Part shown: one piece after another, positions 9,738 to 19,741 of the stretch
How the letters are laid out: each line of letters opens with the position of its first letter
Position numbering within the stretch: position 1 is the stretch's first letter
Origin: an uncultured Saprospiraceae bacterium
GTDB lineage: Bacteria > Bacteroidota > Bacteroidia > Chitinophagales > Saprospiraceae
DNA length: 64,000 nucleotides
Direction of reading: 5' to 3'
Assembly (NCBI GenBank): GCA_943788055.1
Contig: CALSOU010000008.1
Span: forward strand, 176,335-240,334
Notes under the pieces: generated by a model
Databases searched by the model: none
Told to the model about the DNA's origin: nothing
What the model saw: the letters and a program-made list of their open reading frames with translations, nothing else
Made by a program: the position numbers and the translations under genes

Positions 9738-11159
9738 ATGCGAGGAAATCGTCAGAAGGAACTCTATATCTATCGGCTCGCAGACTATCTTACTGCGGTG
9801 CTATCTTGGTTTATCTACTTTGGGTATAGAAAGTCTATTGAAACTGGAAAAGTTCATTTTACAGATATATTCAGTGATCAAAACTTCTATTGGGGCATTG
9901 TACTTGTTCCCATCTTCTGGATTATTACTTACCAGATTTTTGATAAGTATAAAGATATCTACCGTTACTCTAGACTGAGTACACTTTTCAATACTTTCGT
10001 GATTAGTTTTTTGGGTAGTCTAGCGATCTTCTTTGCGATTTTGATGGACGATCAAGTCTTAAATTACATCTCTGCCTTTCGAAGTTTCCTAGCTTTGTTC
10101 CTAATCCACTTTCTACTTACTTCTTCGATGAGAATGCTGCTTTTGACACAAGCAAGTCGACAATTAAAGGCGGGAAAAGTATTATATAACACCTTAATAA
10201 TAGGTGGAGAGCATAGTGCCCAAGAATTATATGAGGAAATAGTAAGTAGGCCTTTTAGTTTAGGGCACAATTTTGTGGGATATATTGATTCCAATGGTAA
10301 AATTGATAACGAGCTCAGTGTTCATCTCGAGCGAAAAGGAAAAATTGAGAATCTAGCTTCAATTATAGAATCGGACCGTATTGAAGAAGTAATTATTGCA
10401 ATCGAAACAAGTGAACACAATAGACTTCGTGAAATTCTGAGTATTCTTGACGATTACAGAGATAAAATACTTGTCAAGATCATCCCTGACATGTATGATA
10501 TACTTTTGGGAACAGTTAAAATGAGTCATGTCTATGGCGCAGTACTCATCGAAATCGATCAAGAATTAATGCCTCAATGGCAGTGGTTTATTAAACGTGC
10601 CATGGATGTCACCATTTCATTGATAATGACACTGGTGCTTATGCCGCTTTATATTTTTGCTGCTATTAAAGTAAAACTGTCCTCTAAAGGTCCAATTTTC
10701 TTTCGTCAAGAACGCATTGGTTTAAACGGTAAACCCTTCGACATCATCAAATTCAGGTCGATGTTTGTAGATGCAGAAAAAGATGGGCCTCAGCTTTCAA
10801 ATGAGGATGATCCTAGGATTACAACATGGGGTAAAGTGATGAGAAAATGGAGAATTGATGAAACTCCACAGTTTTTCAATGTACTTAAGGGGGACATGTC
10901 TCTTGTGGGACCACGTCCAGAGCGTAAATATTTTATTGAAAAAATCCTAAAAGAAGCGCCATACTATAGACACTTACTCAAAGTGAGACCAGGAATTACA
11001 TCCTGGGGTCAAGTAAAATATGGATATGCATCTAATCTTCAGCAAATGTTGGCGAGGCTCAAATTCGATATTTTGTACATAGAGAATATGTCCTTATCCC
11101 TTGATATCAAGATTATGTTCTATACCTTAGTCGTCCTATTGAAAGGAAAAGGTAAGTAG
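9738..11159 (+). CDS. Polyprenyl-phosphate sugar-1-phosphate transferase (exopolysaccharide initiation)
   Basis: Starts surface or O-polysaccharide synthesis by moving a sugar-1-phosphate from a nucleotide sugar onto undecaprenyl phosphate in the inner membrane. The 473 residues show the WbaP/Wcaj-type layout: four to five N-terminal membrane segments (about 15-145), a Rossmann-like domain (about 150-265, NTLIIGGEHSAQELYEEI), a membrane or re-entrant helix (MDVTISLIMTLVLMPLYIFAAI), then the catalytic domain with FFRQERIGLNGKPFDIIKFRSM, DETPQFFNVLKGDMSLVGPRPER and RPGITSWGQVKYGY. It begins 3 bases after the lipoprotein gene. No other polysaccharide genes are present nearby, so the sugar and the polymer are unknown. 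Confidence 0.93.
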   Translation: MRGNRQKELYIYRLADYLTAVLSWFIYFGYRKSIETGKVHFTDIFSDQNFYWGIVLVPIFWIITYQIFDKYKDIYRYSRLSTLFNTFVISFLGSLAIFFAILMDDQVLNYISAFRSFLALFLIHFLLTSSMRMLLLTQASRQLKAGKVLYNTLIIGGEHSAQELYEEIVSRPFSLGHNFVGYIDSNGKIDNELSVHLERKGKIENLASIIESDRIEEVIIAIETSEHNRLREILSILDDYRDKILVKIIPDMYDILLGTVKMSHVYGAVLIEIDQELMPQWQWFIKRAMDVTISLIMTLVLMPLYIFAAIKVKLSSKGPIFFRQERIGLNGKPFDIIKFRSMFVDAEKDGPQLSNEDDPRITTWGKVMRKWRIDETPQFFNVLKGDMSLVGPRPERKYFIEKILKEAPYYRHLLKVRPGITSWGQVKYGYASNLQQMLARLKFDILYIENMSLSLDIKIMFYTLVVLLKGKGK

Positions 11160-11160
11160 A

Positions 11161-11889
11161 ATGAAGCAGTATGGACTAATCGGCAAGACGCTTAAACACA
11201 GCTTTTCAGAAAAGTACTTCGGAGAAAAATTCGAAAAAGAAGCTATAAAAAATACCAAGTACTCGCTCTACGAATTAGAGGAGATCAACGCTTTTAGAAA
11301 ATTAATTTCGGAAAATACTGTCGCTGGACTGAATGTGACTATTCCGTATAAAGAATCAATCATTTCATTCTTGGACGACATTGATGAAACTGCAAAATCA
11401 ATTGGTGCAGTCAATACTATTGATTTTAAGCATGACAAACTCACCGGTTATAATACAGATGTAATAGGATTTGGAAAAGCGCTTAAACGTCTGATAGGGA
11501 GAAAAACAGTTCGCGATGCGCTAGTTTTGGGATCAGGAGGCGCATCAAAGGCAATACAATATTTTCTTCGCGAAAAAGGAATAAACTTTTCTGTTGTATC
11601 GCGTTCAAATGGAGATTTGACTTACGATCAATTAGATGCAGAAACAATGAGATCTCACCGACTCATTATCAACTGTACACCAGTAGGAACATTCCCTGAC
11701 GTTAATAAAGCGCCGGTGATTCCTTATGAATATCTTCACTCGAAACATTTACTATTTGATCTAGTTTATAATCCAGAAAAAACACTATTTTTGACACACG
11801 GTGAGTCCGTTGGTGCTTCCATTATGAACGGCTATGAGATGCTTGCAGAACAAGCTGAAGCTTCATGGGAAATTTGGAACACTTATTAA
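11161..11889 (+). CDS. aroE: Shikimate dehydrogenase
   Basis: Reduces 3-dehydroshikimate to shikimate with NADPH in the aromatic amino acid pathway; cytosolic. The 242 residues are slightly short for AroE but typical of Bacteroidota. Visible motifs: GLIGKTLKHSFSEKYF at the start (shikimate-binding Ser), NVTIPYKESI with the catalytic Lys, IGAVNTI, YNTDVIGFGKAL with the catalytic Asp, the dinucleotide-binding VLGSGGASKAI, INCTPVGTFPD, and C-terminal NGYEMLAEQAEASWEIW. It starts two bases after the sugar transferase ends, so it is probably in the same transcript, though the functions are unrelated. Confidence 0.95.
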   Translation: MKQYGLIGKTLKHSFSEKYFGEKFEKEAIKNTKYSLYELEEINAFRKLISENTVAGLNVTIPYKESIISFLDDIDETAKSIGAVNTIDFKHDKLTGYNTDVIGFGKALKRLIGRKTVRDALVLGSGGASKAIQYFLREKGINFSVVSRSNGDLTYDQLDAETMRSHRLIINCTPVGTFPDVNKAPVIPYEYLHSKHLLFDLVYNPEKTLFLTHGESVGASIMNGYEMLAEQAEASWEIWNTY

Positions 11890-11904
11890 TTTTTCAAAAA
11901 TCGA

Positions 11905-13092
11905 ATGGAACCAGAACCCAAACTTGAATTAGATTTTAAGAACACTGAAATCGCGTTTTCTCATAAATCTGACAAGGAGCTTAAGAAGATGGCTCGATTG
12001 TTTCGTCTTATGAACAATCCAGCTCTAGTTCAAATTGGTTCAGCACTAGGCCTGCTAGCCATTAATCTGCGTCTTCCATTTTCCAAGTATTTCATCAAAC
12101 AGACTTTATTTGATCAGTTTGTAGGCGGTGAAAACTTATTAGATTGCCAAGGAGCAATTGATCACTTATTCAGAAATAATGCATTAACAATACTGGATTA
12201 CGGTGCTGAAGGCAAAAGCACAGAAGAAGAATTGAATCATGTAATGAATGAAACAGTTCGTGCAATTGAGTTTGCAGCAGCTAATACTAGCGTTCCAGTG
12301 GTTAGTACCAAAATAACTGGTCTCGTAGATAATATAATTTTAGAAAAGCTAGGAAGAAAAGAGGCATTGAATGAGGGTGAACTGCGTCAATACGAACAAT
12401 TACGCGAGCGCATTGACAACATGTGCTCACGAGCATCTGAGCTTGGTGTAGGTCTGTTTGTAGATGCCGAAGAAAGCTGGATACAAGACCCGATCGACGA
12501 TCTAGTAGACGAAATGATGGCGTTGTACAACCACGATAAAACAGCAGTCTATAATACATACCAACTTTATCGAAAGGACAAATTACAGTGCTTAAAAGAT
12601 GCACATAAAAAGGCTAAAGAAGGTGGCTACATTCTAGGTGCAAAACTCGTTAGAGGTGCGTACATGGATAAAGAGCGTGATCGTGCTGAAGAGTATAATT
12701 ACCCTTCTCCTATCAACGAAACCAAAGCTGAGACTGACAAGATGTATAATGATGGAGTGAGATACTGTGTTGAAAACTATAAAACTATCGCATCATGTAA
12801 TGCTTCGCATAACACAGAAAGCAATAGATTACAAGCAAACCTAATTCACGAATTGGATATAGTAAAGAATCATCCTCATCTCAATTTTTGTCAATTGTTT
12901 GGAATGAGTGATAATCTCACATTCAATTTAGCTGAAGAAGGATTTAATGTTGCAAAGTATGTTCCGTACGGTCCTGTCAAAGAGGTCGTTCCTTACCTTA
13001 TCAGAAGAGCCAAAGAAAATAGCTCTGTAACCGGCGAAATGAGTCGTGAGCTAGGATTTATTGATGCCGAGATAAAGCGTCGAGGGTTGTAG
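11905..13092 (+). CDS. Proline dehydrogenase
   Basis: FAD enzyme that oxidises proline to pyrroline-5-carboxylate, the first step of proline catabolism; probably membrane-associated. The 395-residue single-domain form is that of Bacteroidota, not the fused PutA. Visible: an alpha/beta barrel from about residue 85, VSTKITGLV, GLFVDAEESWIQDPIDDLVDEM, GAKLVRGAYMDKERDRA, and the C-terminal substrate and FAD block KYVPYGPVKEVVPYLIRRAKENSS. It follows aroE by 15 bases and ends the plus-strand run. The pyrroline-5-carboxylate dehydrogenase partner is not in the window. Confidence 0.93.
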   Translation: MEPEPKLELDFKNTEIAFSHKSDKELKKMARLFRLMNNPALVQIGSALGLLAINLRLPFSKYFIKQTLFDQFVGGENLLDCQGAIDHLFRNNALTILDYGAEGKSTEEELNHVMNETVRAIEFAAANTSVPVVSTKITGLVDNIILEKLGRKEALNEGELRQYEQLRERIDNMCSRASELGVGLFVDAEESWIQDPIDDLVDEMMALYNHDKTAVYNTYQLYRKDKLQCLKDAHKKAKEGGYILGAKLVRGAYMDKERDRAEEYNYPSPINETKAETDKMYNDGVRYCVENYKTIASCNASHNTESNRLQANLIHELDIVKNHPHLNFCQLFGMSDNLTFNLAEEGFNVAKYVPYGPVKEVVPYLIRRAKENSSVTGEMSRELGFIDAEIKRRGL

Positions 13093-13464
13093 TGCTTTTT
13101 TATACTGGTATTCCCTTACTGGTAAATTCCCACTTGCAGGATATAGAACTATTTACACAGTCTCGATTAACCAACAGAAATTTTCCAGGTTAATAATTTA
13201 AAAGCCTAAAAAGTATAAAATCGACAGTTTCATTTCAAAAATTAAACCTTTACATTTTTTTGATCTTGAAATTATTGCGAGACATCTAGTACAATTAGTA
13301 TTTTTCTATAAAAAGTTGCAAGTCCTTTATTGCAGTAGCGAAATATAGAATATTATTGTACAGCAACTGTCAATACAACGTAAAAATTGATAGTCATAAA
13401 TAAATGATAATCAATTACTTAGAGTACATGTACTACAACTTCTAAGCGCCTATGAAATGGGGCA
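13093..13464. other. Intergenic stretch without a recognisable gene
   Basis: This AT-rich spacer separates the convergent proline dehydrogenase and 1907-residue cargo genes. I see no open frame of note on either strand. A TGATAATCA dyad core near 13404-13412 resembles a Fur-like half-site, but no gene starts here, so I give it no role. It ends at the minus-strand terminator. Confidence 0.6.
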
Positions 13465-13500
13465 TAAAAAAACCGTCTCTCGTTTCCAAGAGACGGTTCG
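13465..13500 (-). terminator. Rho-independent terminator of the 13532-19255 gene
   Basis: Perfect 10-bp stem, AACCGTCTCT (13471-13480) with AGAGACGGTT (13489-13498), and an 8-base loop. On the minus strand it is followed by a run of seven T (A-run at 13466-13472 on the plus strand). It lies about 30 bases after the stop of the large cargo gene. Confidence 0.85.
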
Positions 13501-13531
13501 TTTAAATAAAATTCACTCTACTTTTATCTTT

Positions 13532-16500
13532 TTAGTCTATCAATATCATTTTTGAACTTACTGAAGCTGAGGAAGTCGTTACTGTATAGTAATAAACTCC
13601 AGCTCCCATAAACTCCTTTTCTTGTACTGCAATCGACTGATAACCTGCTTTAAAATCTCGTTCGAGTGTGTGAACAAGTTTTCCATCCATACCATAAACA
13701 AACAGATTCACTGTAGCATCATTCGGTAAATCAAATGAGACTAAGGTTGAATTGCTGAATGGATTCGGTGTATTTGGATACAACACAAGTTTTTCATCAA
13801 TTGGTATCTTCACATCATTTTTACGTGTTGAAAAGCTGATATCAAGTAACTCTTCTTGCTCGTTGTATGCCATAGTTTCTGTTAAACGGCTACTTGTACG
13901 GAAGACGTCATTTAGATCAGTATCTTTTTTTACCTCCACAATCAATGTAAAAAGGATATCATCACTGCTAGTGGCTTCAACAGAACTCCAAAGAGCTGAA
14001 ACCATGCCCTTTTGGGCGAAAGCCACATTTATATCATTCTCAGAAACATCTAATGTCCCCGCTTTCATATCAACAATCTCTAGAATAGAGTAGTCAAATT
14101 CAATAGTCATCTGATATGCAATCATATCTTCAAAATTATCAGCGAAAACAGGAATTTCAATTGTTGTCCCCTTCTCGACATTCCTATTGTTCACCCATAA
14201 GTCTAGTTCTGAGTCTTTCCTAGTATCTATATTGGTAATAAAGTTTGCTGGATCCGCAGATTGATTGATATCACCAATTTTTACACCATAGAAATCATGT
14301 TCAATAGGGTTTCCAGGCGAGAACTTTACATCGAGCACTTCATCATAAGGAAACACATTGTATACATCAGGAAATGATTGATTCTTATCTAAGAATCTCC
14401 AAGATTTCTGATCATTCGGATACGCATCTGACAATCCAAGAATCAGTTTACGAATCGCAATGATATCTGAACCTGATACCTGAGCATTGTTGTCCGTATC
14501 TGCAGCAATCGTTTTGTATGGCGAATCAAACACTTGCAGAGCCAATATGTGCTTCTGTATGAGTACAATATCTAGAGTTGTCACACCATTTAGCGGATCA
14601 AGGTTCTTCTCGGCAGTAATACTATAATCTATGTTTGGAATCAAATCAAAGGCATAAGTTCCATCATCCGTACTTGTCGACATGACATCACCACTGAAAA
14701 TTGTTGTCGCCTCTAGATCAACCTTTTCAATCAACTGGTTATTTTCAGTCGTCAAAGTTCCAGTCGCAGTAACTGTAGACAGGTCCTCACAGAAATCTGC
14801 TTCATTATCCTCAAGAAGTAAGGATACAGAACAATAGTCTTTATTACCCGCTTCATCCCAGAACCAAACTTGAATATCCTCGACAAGTTGTGCAATACCA
14901 TTAGGTATGTCTTCACAATTAAACGTTCTGGAAGTTTGAATAACATCCTCAGAGAAAGAAACTAAAATATCTTCAGAGCAATTATCTTCCGATGCTAGTA
15001 CAAAATCGCTTGCCCAAATAGTAACTTCTCCAGAGAAACTCATCACAGCAGTAGATAAACCTCCTATACAGTAAGGTGTAGGTGGTTTTGCATCTTCAAC
15101 AGTAAACAGGTAACTACAAGAAGTTAGGTTTCCACACTTGTCGGCAATAGTCCAATAAATTCTATGTGTACCGAATGGGAATACTTCCGTAAGCTCGTTA
15201 CCTGTATTTTGAAACTCAAAAATACCATCTTGTTCATCAAACGCATCGATCTTCCATTCGTACACTAGTTTATCACTTGACGTACAATCATCCGTTGCTT
15301 CTATTCCTAAAGTAACTTCATCTTCACAATTACCAAATCCAGGGAAAGATTGATCGACACATGGAGTTGTGATAACTGGTGCAGTATTATTGACAATTTC
15401 TATAACTTGAATATCCTTCCAAATTCCCAAGTTGGGATTAGTACTATTTCCGTACTGGCATTCATCAATTACAGTCCACTCTCTATATATTATTTGGCAG
15501 GCATCTTCAACGATTACAAATGTATCGTCCCAAAAATTGTAAGTAACTTGACTACATATATCGTCATTCAAAATAGGCTCTCCTGTTGAAGAAGGATCTG
15601 TCGATGCAATACAAGAAGTCAAAGTCACATTACTTGGAAAAGTAATGTCACTTATGTCAAAAGGGTCATTGTCTATCAAAAAGATAATCTGTGTACCGGT
15701 AGCTGTCAAACCGCTTTTGTCAGTCACTGTAAAAACTCTTGAAACTTGACCAGATCCACAAGAACCAATAGAAGGAATATCGATAAAACTAATGTCTTCT
15801 ATTTCACAATTATCAAAACCAAGCGCAAGTCCTCCAGTCAGATTTAGATCTGTATAATCCTCTTGACAATTCAATGTAATATTTGGTGGGACTTGAATCG
15901 CTGGAGCAATTTTATCTTGAACCTCAACTTCTACCATGCAAGTATTGACGTTTCCTTCTGAATCCTCGACTCTAAACTCAACCATCACTAGACTTCCAAC
16001 ATCTTCACAACAGAATTTAGTAGACGATCCAAAAGCAGTATTGCCAGGCACATCACACACATCTGTCATTCTTTTTACTGAATATGTTACGTCACTGCAT
16101 TGGTCATAAGATCCATCATCAAAAGTTTCAGCATCAACTGTGACAATAGTTTCAAATGAAAGAGCAACTGTTGTGAATTGCTCACAAACTGCAACTGGAG
16201 GTACATTATCAACTACTTCAAATGTAATCGAACAATTAGAGCTATTTCCACAATTATCAGTTGCAGTGTATGTAACTGTGACGGATCCTATATCAAGATT
16301 AACAAGGCTAGAGATTCCTCCTTGTTCAATAATTGTTCCAGCGGTAGTCTCCACTGTATAAGCTGAAACCGTCGAACAATTATCAGAAATAGTTGGACTT
16401 GGCAACAATATACTAGCTTGACAATCATATGGACCAGTAGATATCGTTCCTATTGTTGGACAGGTGATCACAGGTCCTTCCTGATCGGAAACTTTGATTA

Positions 16501-19255
16501 TCTGAGTATGCTCAACTACCTCACTACTACACCATTCAAAAATCGTCCAATATCTTAGTATTTTATAGCTGCCTTCACAAATATCAATTACGATATCTGT
16601 ATAGTCCATCTGAATATTCTCGCAAAAATCACCAGTAGGTGACCCTGTCATGCTTGGAGTGGGATATCCTGCAGTACAACTAATTGAAGGTAAATCAAGG
16701 TCATCATAATTTTCTGGAAATTCTAAAGTCCCTAGGTCAGTTCGTAAGACATAGATTGTATCTTCACACGAAACGGCATTGTTTCCGGACTCATCCGTGG
16801 CAGTATAAGTCCGATATATAACTTCTGTATATGGACTTGTACAGTCCATTTCTTCTGATTCGTCTTCATAGGTAAGTACTGCGGGGCCACATGGGTCGAG
16901 CCCAAAAACAAAAAATGACTGATCTCCAAATGGTTGAAAAGTAGCTCCATCTGGTATGGGTAGTCCTACAATTCCACCAGTCTGTGATATTTCTAAAGTT
17001 ACATTTTGAAACAGACCACCATCGCCTGCTGCAAAATCATTTACTCTCACAATCCAAGTTCCATTAGGGTCTTCACCGTCAAATTTAGATAAGGGAGATG
17101 CAGATTGAAACGATCCTTCAATTGCGGGAGTCTGATCCAAACAAGTTGTTGCTAAATCGTCTGCAGTAAGATCTGCTTCATCGTCAATTGTAACATCAAT
17201 ATCATCTCCAGAACAAAATGTACCTGGAGAAATAAACAAGGTTACTTCAGTACCAGTTGGTGATACTAGAACCACTGAAAGATCAGAAACCCACGTATGT
17301 GAAATCTCCAATTCAATATTTACATCTGCAATCTCGGCTCCATCTAGACCAATGATCTCAATCGGAATATCTGTTGATGAAACATCGGTGGTAGGTATAG
17401 CTACATTGGGTTCAAAATTAAATCGCATCAGATCTGACAAGAGAGCACCTGGTTTAGTATCTTCAGTGCATTGCGTTGTACGTTCGGCACATTCTAGCAT
17501 TGGAGCTAACTTATCTTCAATTACAATGTCACCCCAACAGTAATTACCTTCTTGATCTGCTACTTCTGCAATTAATTCTAATCCTATCATCTCACCTGTA
17601 ACCATATTCCCAAACTCGTTACCTAATAAATCTTTTATAATTACTGTATAGTTATCGTAACAACCATAAGGGCCTCCCTCAAGCACCATATCAGGAGTAA
17701 TCAAGGCCTCGCAATTTACATCTAGAGATATATTGACTAAATTATTGCAAGCTAAATTTGAAATTGGGTTTGCAAACTCATTTACTGTGACACTAAATGA
17801 ACTCTCTGTTGTATTCCCGGAAGCATCCGTAACAACGAATGTGTTTGTCGTAATACCAATAGGAAATTCCGAACCGGCAGGAAGTCCAAAGGTCTGCATA
17901 ATTGAAAACGACTCTTGAATTCCGTTGAGATTCATAACTATCGCTTCGTTATTTGATGCAATGGTTGCTAAATCTGTAATAGTTGATAAGTTGCAGAAAT
18001 TCGATCTCAAATAAGATGGAGCAGTTTGACCTGAGCTATTAATTCCCATAACGAAGCCACTAAAAATTGAACCTGGAGTTACAACTTCTACGACGTATGT
18101 CTTTTCCGCTTCTAGATCAGCGATAATAGGAAAGTTTACTAGGGTGTTGAATACAGCTGAAATATTCATTGTATTTTCAGAAATAAGCTCGAGATTCGAT
18201 ATAGCTAATGGACCGTTCAATTCATGAATTCTTACCGTAACAGCAGGTAAATTAAATGCTTCAAAAACACCTATATCTATTGATTCTAGGGTAAAGTCGG
18301 TTAATACTCCCTCTTCCTGTAAATTCCATACTCGGTAATAACTATTAGACCCTCCTGGACAGGCAAAACTATTATTTACAGTCAGAGAATCAATATTCTG
18401 TGAAAGAGTCAAAGCTGTAGCTTCACAAGAAACTTCAGCATCTATTGTATAGTTGAAGATGGACGAACACGCTCCTCCGCCTAAAGAAATTGTTTGGTCT
18501 GATGGAGTCGAAACTATAGGCCCATTTGTGTTGGTTACAGTAACCATCATTGAACAACCAACGCCTCCACTCGTTCCATTCTCGTCAGCGCTAAATACAA
18601 CTTCAGTTGTTCCTACTGGAAAAAAACCACTCATATCGCTTACCGCTGGATCGCAAACGCCATTCGACATAGGAAGAGGAATTGTGACATCTGCTCCACA
18701 CATACCAAGCTCACTAGAAACTATGATATCTGGGGGACAAACTAGTTCACAAGCAATACAATCGGTTGAAAAAGTTGCAGTTAAGAAACCAGTTGGACCT
18801 TGATTCTGACAATTAACCGATCCAGTGCCAGCTGCAAGAGACGTTCCTGAAAATAGGATATTTCCTTCATTAGCGAAGCAAGCACCCATATAGTTAGATG
18901 CATCTTCACTAGTAATAACTTCTAAGGTTCCACTATTCCAACCATCACCAAAAGATTCATAGCCGTATAGTTCATAAGTATTACCATTGATTATGCAAGC
19001 TTCAACTGAGGCACCGTTTGTCCAACTACTGTTACAGACAACCTGAACACCAGCGGTAGCATCCCAAAGCTCCCAGCCATTCTCACTTGGAAAAATTTCA
19101 TTGTCCATCAAGATCGTGATATTTGTTTCACCGTCCGGACATTGTCCCAATAGCATCACTTGAAAAGAAATCAAAAGCATAACAAATGTGACTACTTTTC
19201 TCAAAGCGAAGACTTGCTGATTACTTTCTCTATTTGTAAAGATTCGATTAATCAT
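13532..19255 (-). CDS. Very large T9SS-secreted multidomain protein (HYR-like, P-domain, dockerin- and cohesin-like, T9SS type A sorting domain)
   Basis: 1907 residues, predicted to be exported by Sec and then by T9SS to the cell surface. Order: signal peptide about 1-38; a CUB-like domain to about 165 (YGYESFGDGWNSGTLEV); HYR-like beta domains with CPPDI and TATDNCGNSSNCS signatures; a proprotein-convertase P-domain at about 630-760 (ISHTWVSDLSVVLVSP, DPNGTWIVRVND); more HYR-like repeats to about 1490; a dockerin-like pair at about 1550-1610 (GVTTLDIVLIQKHIL and SGSDIIAIRKLILG); a cohesin-like domain at about 1680-1810 (GTTIEIPVFADN, FDYSILEIVDMKAG); and a C-terminal sorting domain from about 1825 (LYPNTPNPFSNSTLVSFDLP). 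No catalytic domain is seen. An adhesin or scaffold role is inferred. Many cysteines fit an extracellular location. Confidence 0.85.
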   Translation of the reverse strand: MINRIFTNRESNQQVFALRKVVTFVMLLISFQVMLLGQCPDGETNITILMDNEIFPSENGWELWDATAGVQVVCNSSWTNGASVEACIINGNTYELYGYESFGDGWNSGTLEVITSEDASNYMGACFANEGNILFSGTSLAAGTGSVNCQNQGPTGFLTATFSTDCIACELVCPPDIIVSSELGMCGADVTIPLPMSNGVCDPAVSDMSGFFPVGTTEVVFSADENGTSGGVGCSMMVTVTNTNGPIVSTPSDQTISLGGGACSSIFNYTIDAEVSCEATALTLSQNIDSLTVNNSFACPGGSNSYYRVWNLQEEGVLTDFTLESIDIGVFEAFNLPAVTVRIHELNGPLAISNLELISENTMNISAVFNTLVNFPIIADLEAEKTYVVEVVTPGSIFSGFVMGINSSGQTAPSYLRSNFCNLSTITDLATIASNNEAIVMNLNGIQESFSIMQTFGLPAGSEFPIGITTNTFVVTDASGNTTESSFSVTVNEFANPISNLACNNLVNISLDVNCEALITPDMVLEGGPYGCYDNYTVIIKDLLGNEFGNMVTGEMIGLELIAEVADQEGNYCWGDIVIEDKLAPMLECAERTTQCTEDTKPGALLSDLMRFNFEPNVAIPTTDVSSTDIPIEIIGLDGAEIADVNIELEISHTWVSDLSVVLVSPTGTEVTLFISPGTFCSGDDIDVTIDDEADLTADDLATTCLDQTPAIEGSFQSASPLSKFDGEDPNGTWIVRVNDFAAGDGGLFQNVTLEISQTGGIVGLPIPDGATFQPFGDQSFFVFGLDPCGPAVLTYEDESEEMDCTSPYTEVIYRTYTATDESGNNAVSCEDTIYVLRTDLGTLEFPENYDDLDLPSISCTAGYPTPSMTGSPTGDFCENIQMDYTDIVIDICEGSYKILRYWTIFEWCSSEVVEHTQIIKVSDQEGPVITCPTIGTISTGPYDCQASILLPSPTISDNCSTVSAYTVETTAGTIIEQGGISSLVNLDIGSVTVTYTATDNCGNSSNCSITFEVVDNVPPVAVCEQFTTVALSFETIVTVDAETFDDGSYDQCSDVTYSVKRMTDVCDVPGNTAFGSSTKFCCEDVGSLVMVEFRVEDSEGNVNTCMVEVEVQDKIAPAIQVPPNITLNCQEDYTDLNLTGGLALGFDNCEIEDISFIDIPSIGSCGSGQVSRVFTVTDKSGLTATGTQIIFLIDNDPFDISDITFPSNVTLTSCIASTDPSSTGEPILNDDICSQVTYNFWDDTFVIVEDACQIIYREWTVIDECQYGNSTNPNLGIWKDIQVIEIVNNTAPVITTPCVDQSFPGFGNCEDEVTLGIEATDDCTSSDKLVYEWKIDAFDEQDGIFEFQNTGNELTEVFPFGTHRIYWTIADKCGNLTSCSYLFTVEDAKPPTPYCIGGLSTAVMSFSGEVTIWASDFVLASEDNCSEDILVSFSEDVIQTSRTFNCEDIPNGIAQLVEDIQVWFWDEAGNKDYCSVSLLLEDNEADFCEDLSTVTATGTLTTENNQLIEKVDLEATTIFSGDVMSTSTDDGTYAFDLIPNIDYSITAEKNLDPLNGVTTLDIVLIQKHILALQVFDSPYKTIAADTDNNAQVSGSDIIAIRKLILGLSDAYPNDQKSWRFLDKNQSFPDVYNVFPYDEVLDVKFSPGNPIEHDFYGVKIGDINQSADPANFITNIDTRKDSELDLWVNNRNVEKGTTIEIPVFADNFEDMIAYQMTIEFDYSILEIVDMKAGTLDVSENDINVAFAQKGMVSALWSSVEATSSDDILFTLIVEVKKDTDLNDVFRTSSRLTETMAYNEQEELLDISFSTRKNDVKIPIDEKLVLYPNTPNPFSNSTLVSFDLPNDATVNLFVYGMDGKLVHTLERDFKAGYQSIAVQEKEFMGAGVYYYTVTTSSASVSSKMILID

Positions 19256-19284
19256 CGTAAAGTATTTTATCGTAAGGATGAATT

Positions 19285-19668
19285 CTATTTTTTCTCTAGA
19301 AGAACAAGCAATTCCTCATTAATCCAATTGGTACCATATCTTCCATTTGAATCAGGGAACATAGGCTTAACTATCTGAACGTGGTTCATTTTCATCGTTG
19401 CACTATTCTCAATTGCAACTTCTTCTACGCTCTTTCCCTCTTTAAAATCACCCAGCATCGCATCAATAATCTTCTGAGAAGCCACTGCTTTGAAATAACT
19501 CATCGTTTTATCATTCTCTTGATTGATAATGATCTCAATTACCTCTGCTCGTTTTTCTTTTAAGCGTTCGATTGCTAACTCTGGTGTTTCATAATCTTGG
19601 GCGAAGGAGACTAGCCCTAAAAGAAGGAAAAAAGACAAAGCGAAAGTTTTCAAAAAATAATTTTTCAT
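19285..19668 (-). CDS. Small secreted protein of unknown function
   Basis: 127 residues beginning with a clear signal peptide (MKNYFLKTFALSFFLLLGLV, cleavage after SFAQ-type site near residue 24), then a helical, charged mature part (ELAIERLKEKRAEVIEIIIN, SYFKAVASQKIIDAMLGDF). No family recognised. The gene sits 29 bases upstream of the 1907-residue cargo gene on the same strand, so the two are probably co-transcribed. A periplasmic helper or unrelated passenger are both possible. Confidence 0.7.
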   Translation of the reverse strand: MKNYFLKTFALSFFLLLGLVSFAQDYETPELAIERLKEKRAEVIEIIINQENDKTMSYFKAVASQKIIDAMLGDFKEGKSVEEVAIENSATMKMNHVQIVKPMFPDSNGRYGTNWINEELLVLLEKK

Positions 19669-19741
19669 TTCTGTACTTTTTGTTGATCAATTTTAAAGAC
19701 TGATCGATCTAATAATTGGATTAAAAAAAATTAATTTATTT

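Noticed and set aside
13404..13412. TGATAATCA Fur-like core
   Set aside because: It lies between two convergent gene ends, so there is no promoter for it to control.
19598..19606. TTGGGCGAA nonamer, also at 47539, 56125, 56469 and 63605, considered as a regulatory motif
   Set aside because: Two copies are just the reverse complement of Phe-Ala-Gln signal-cleavage codons, and the others sit at unrelated positions in or before genes; a consistent site is not supported.
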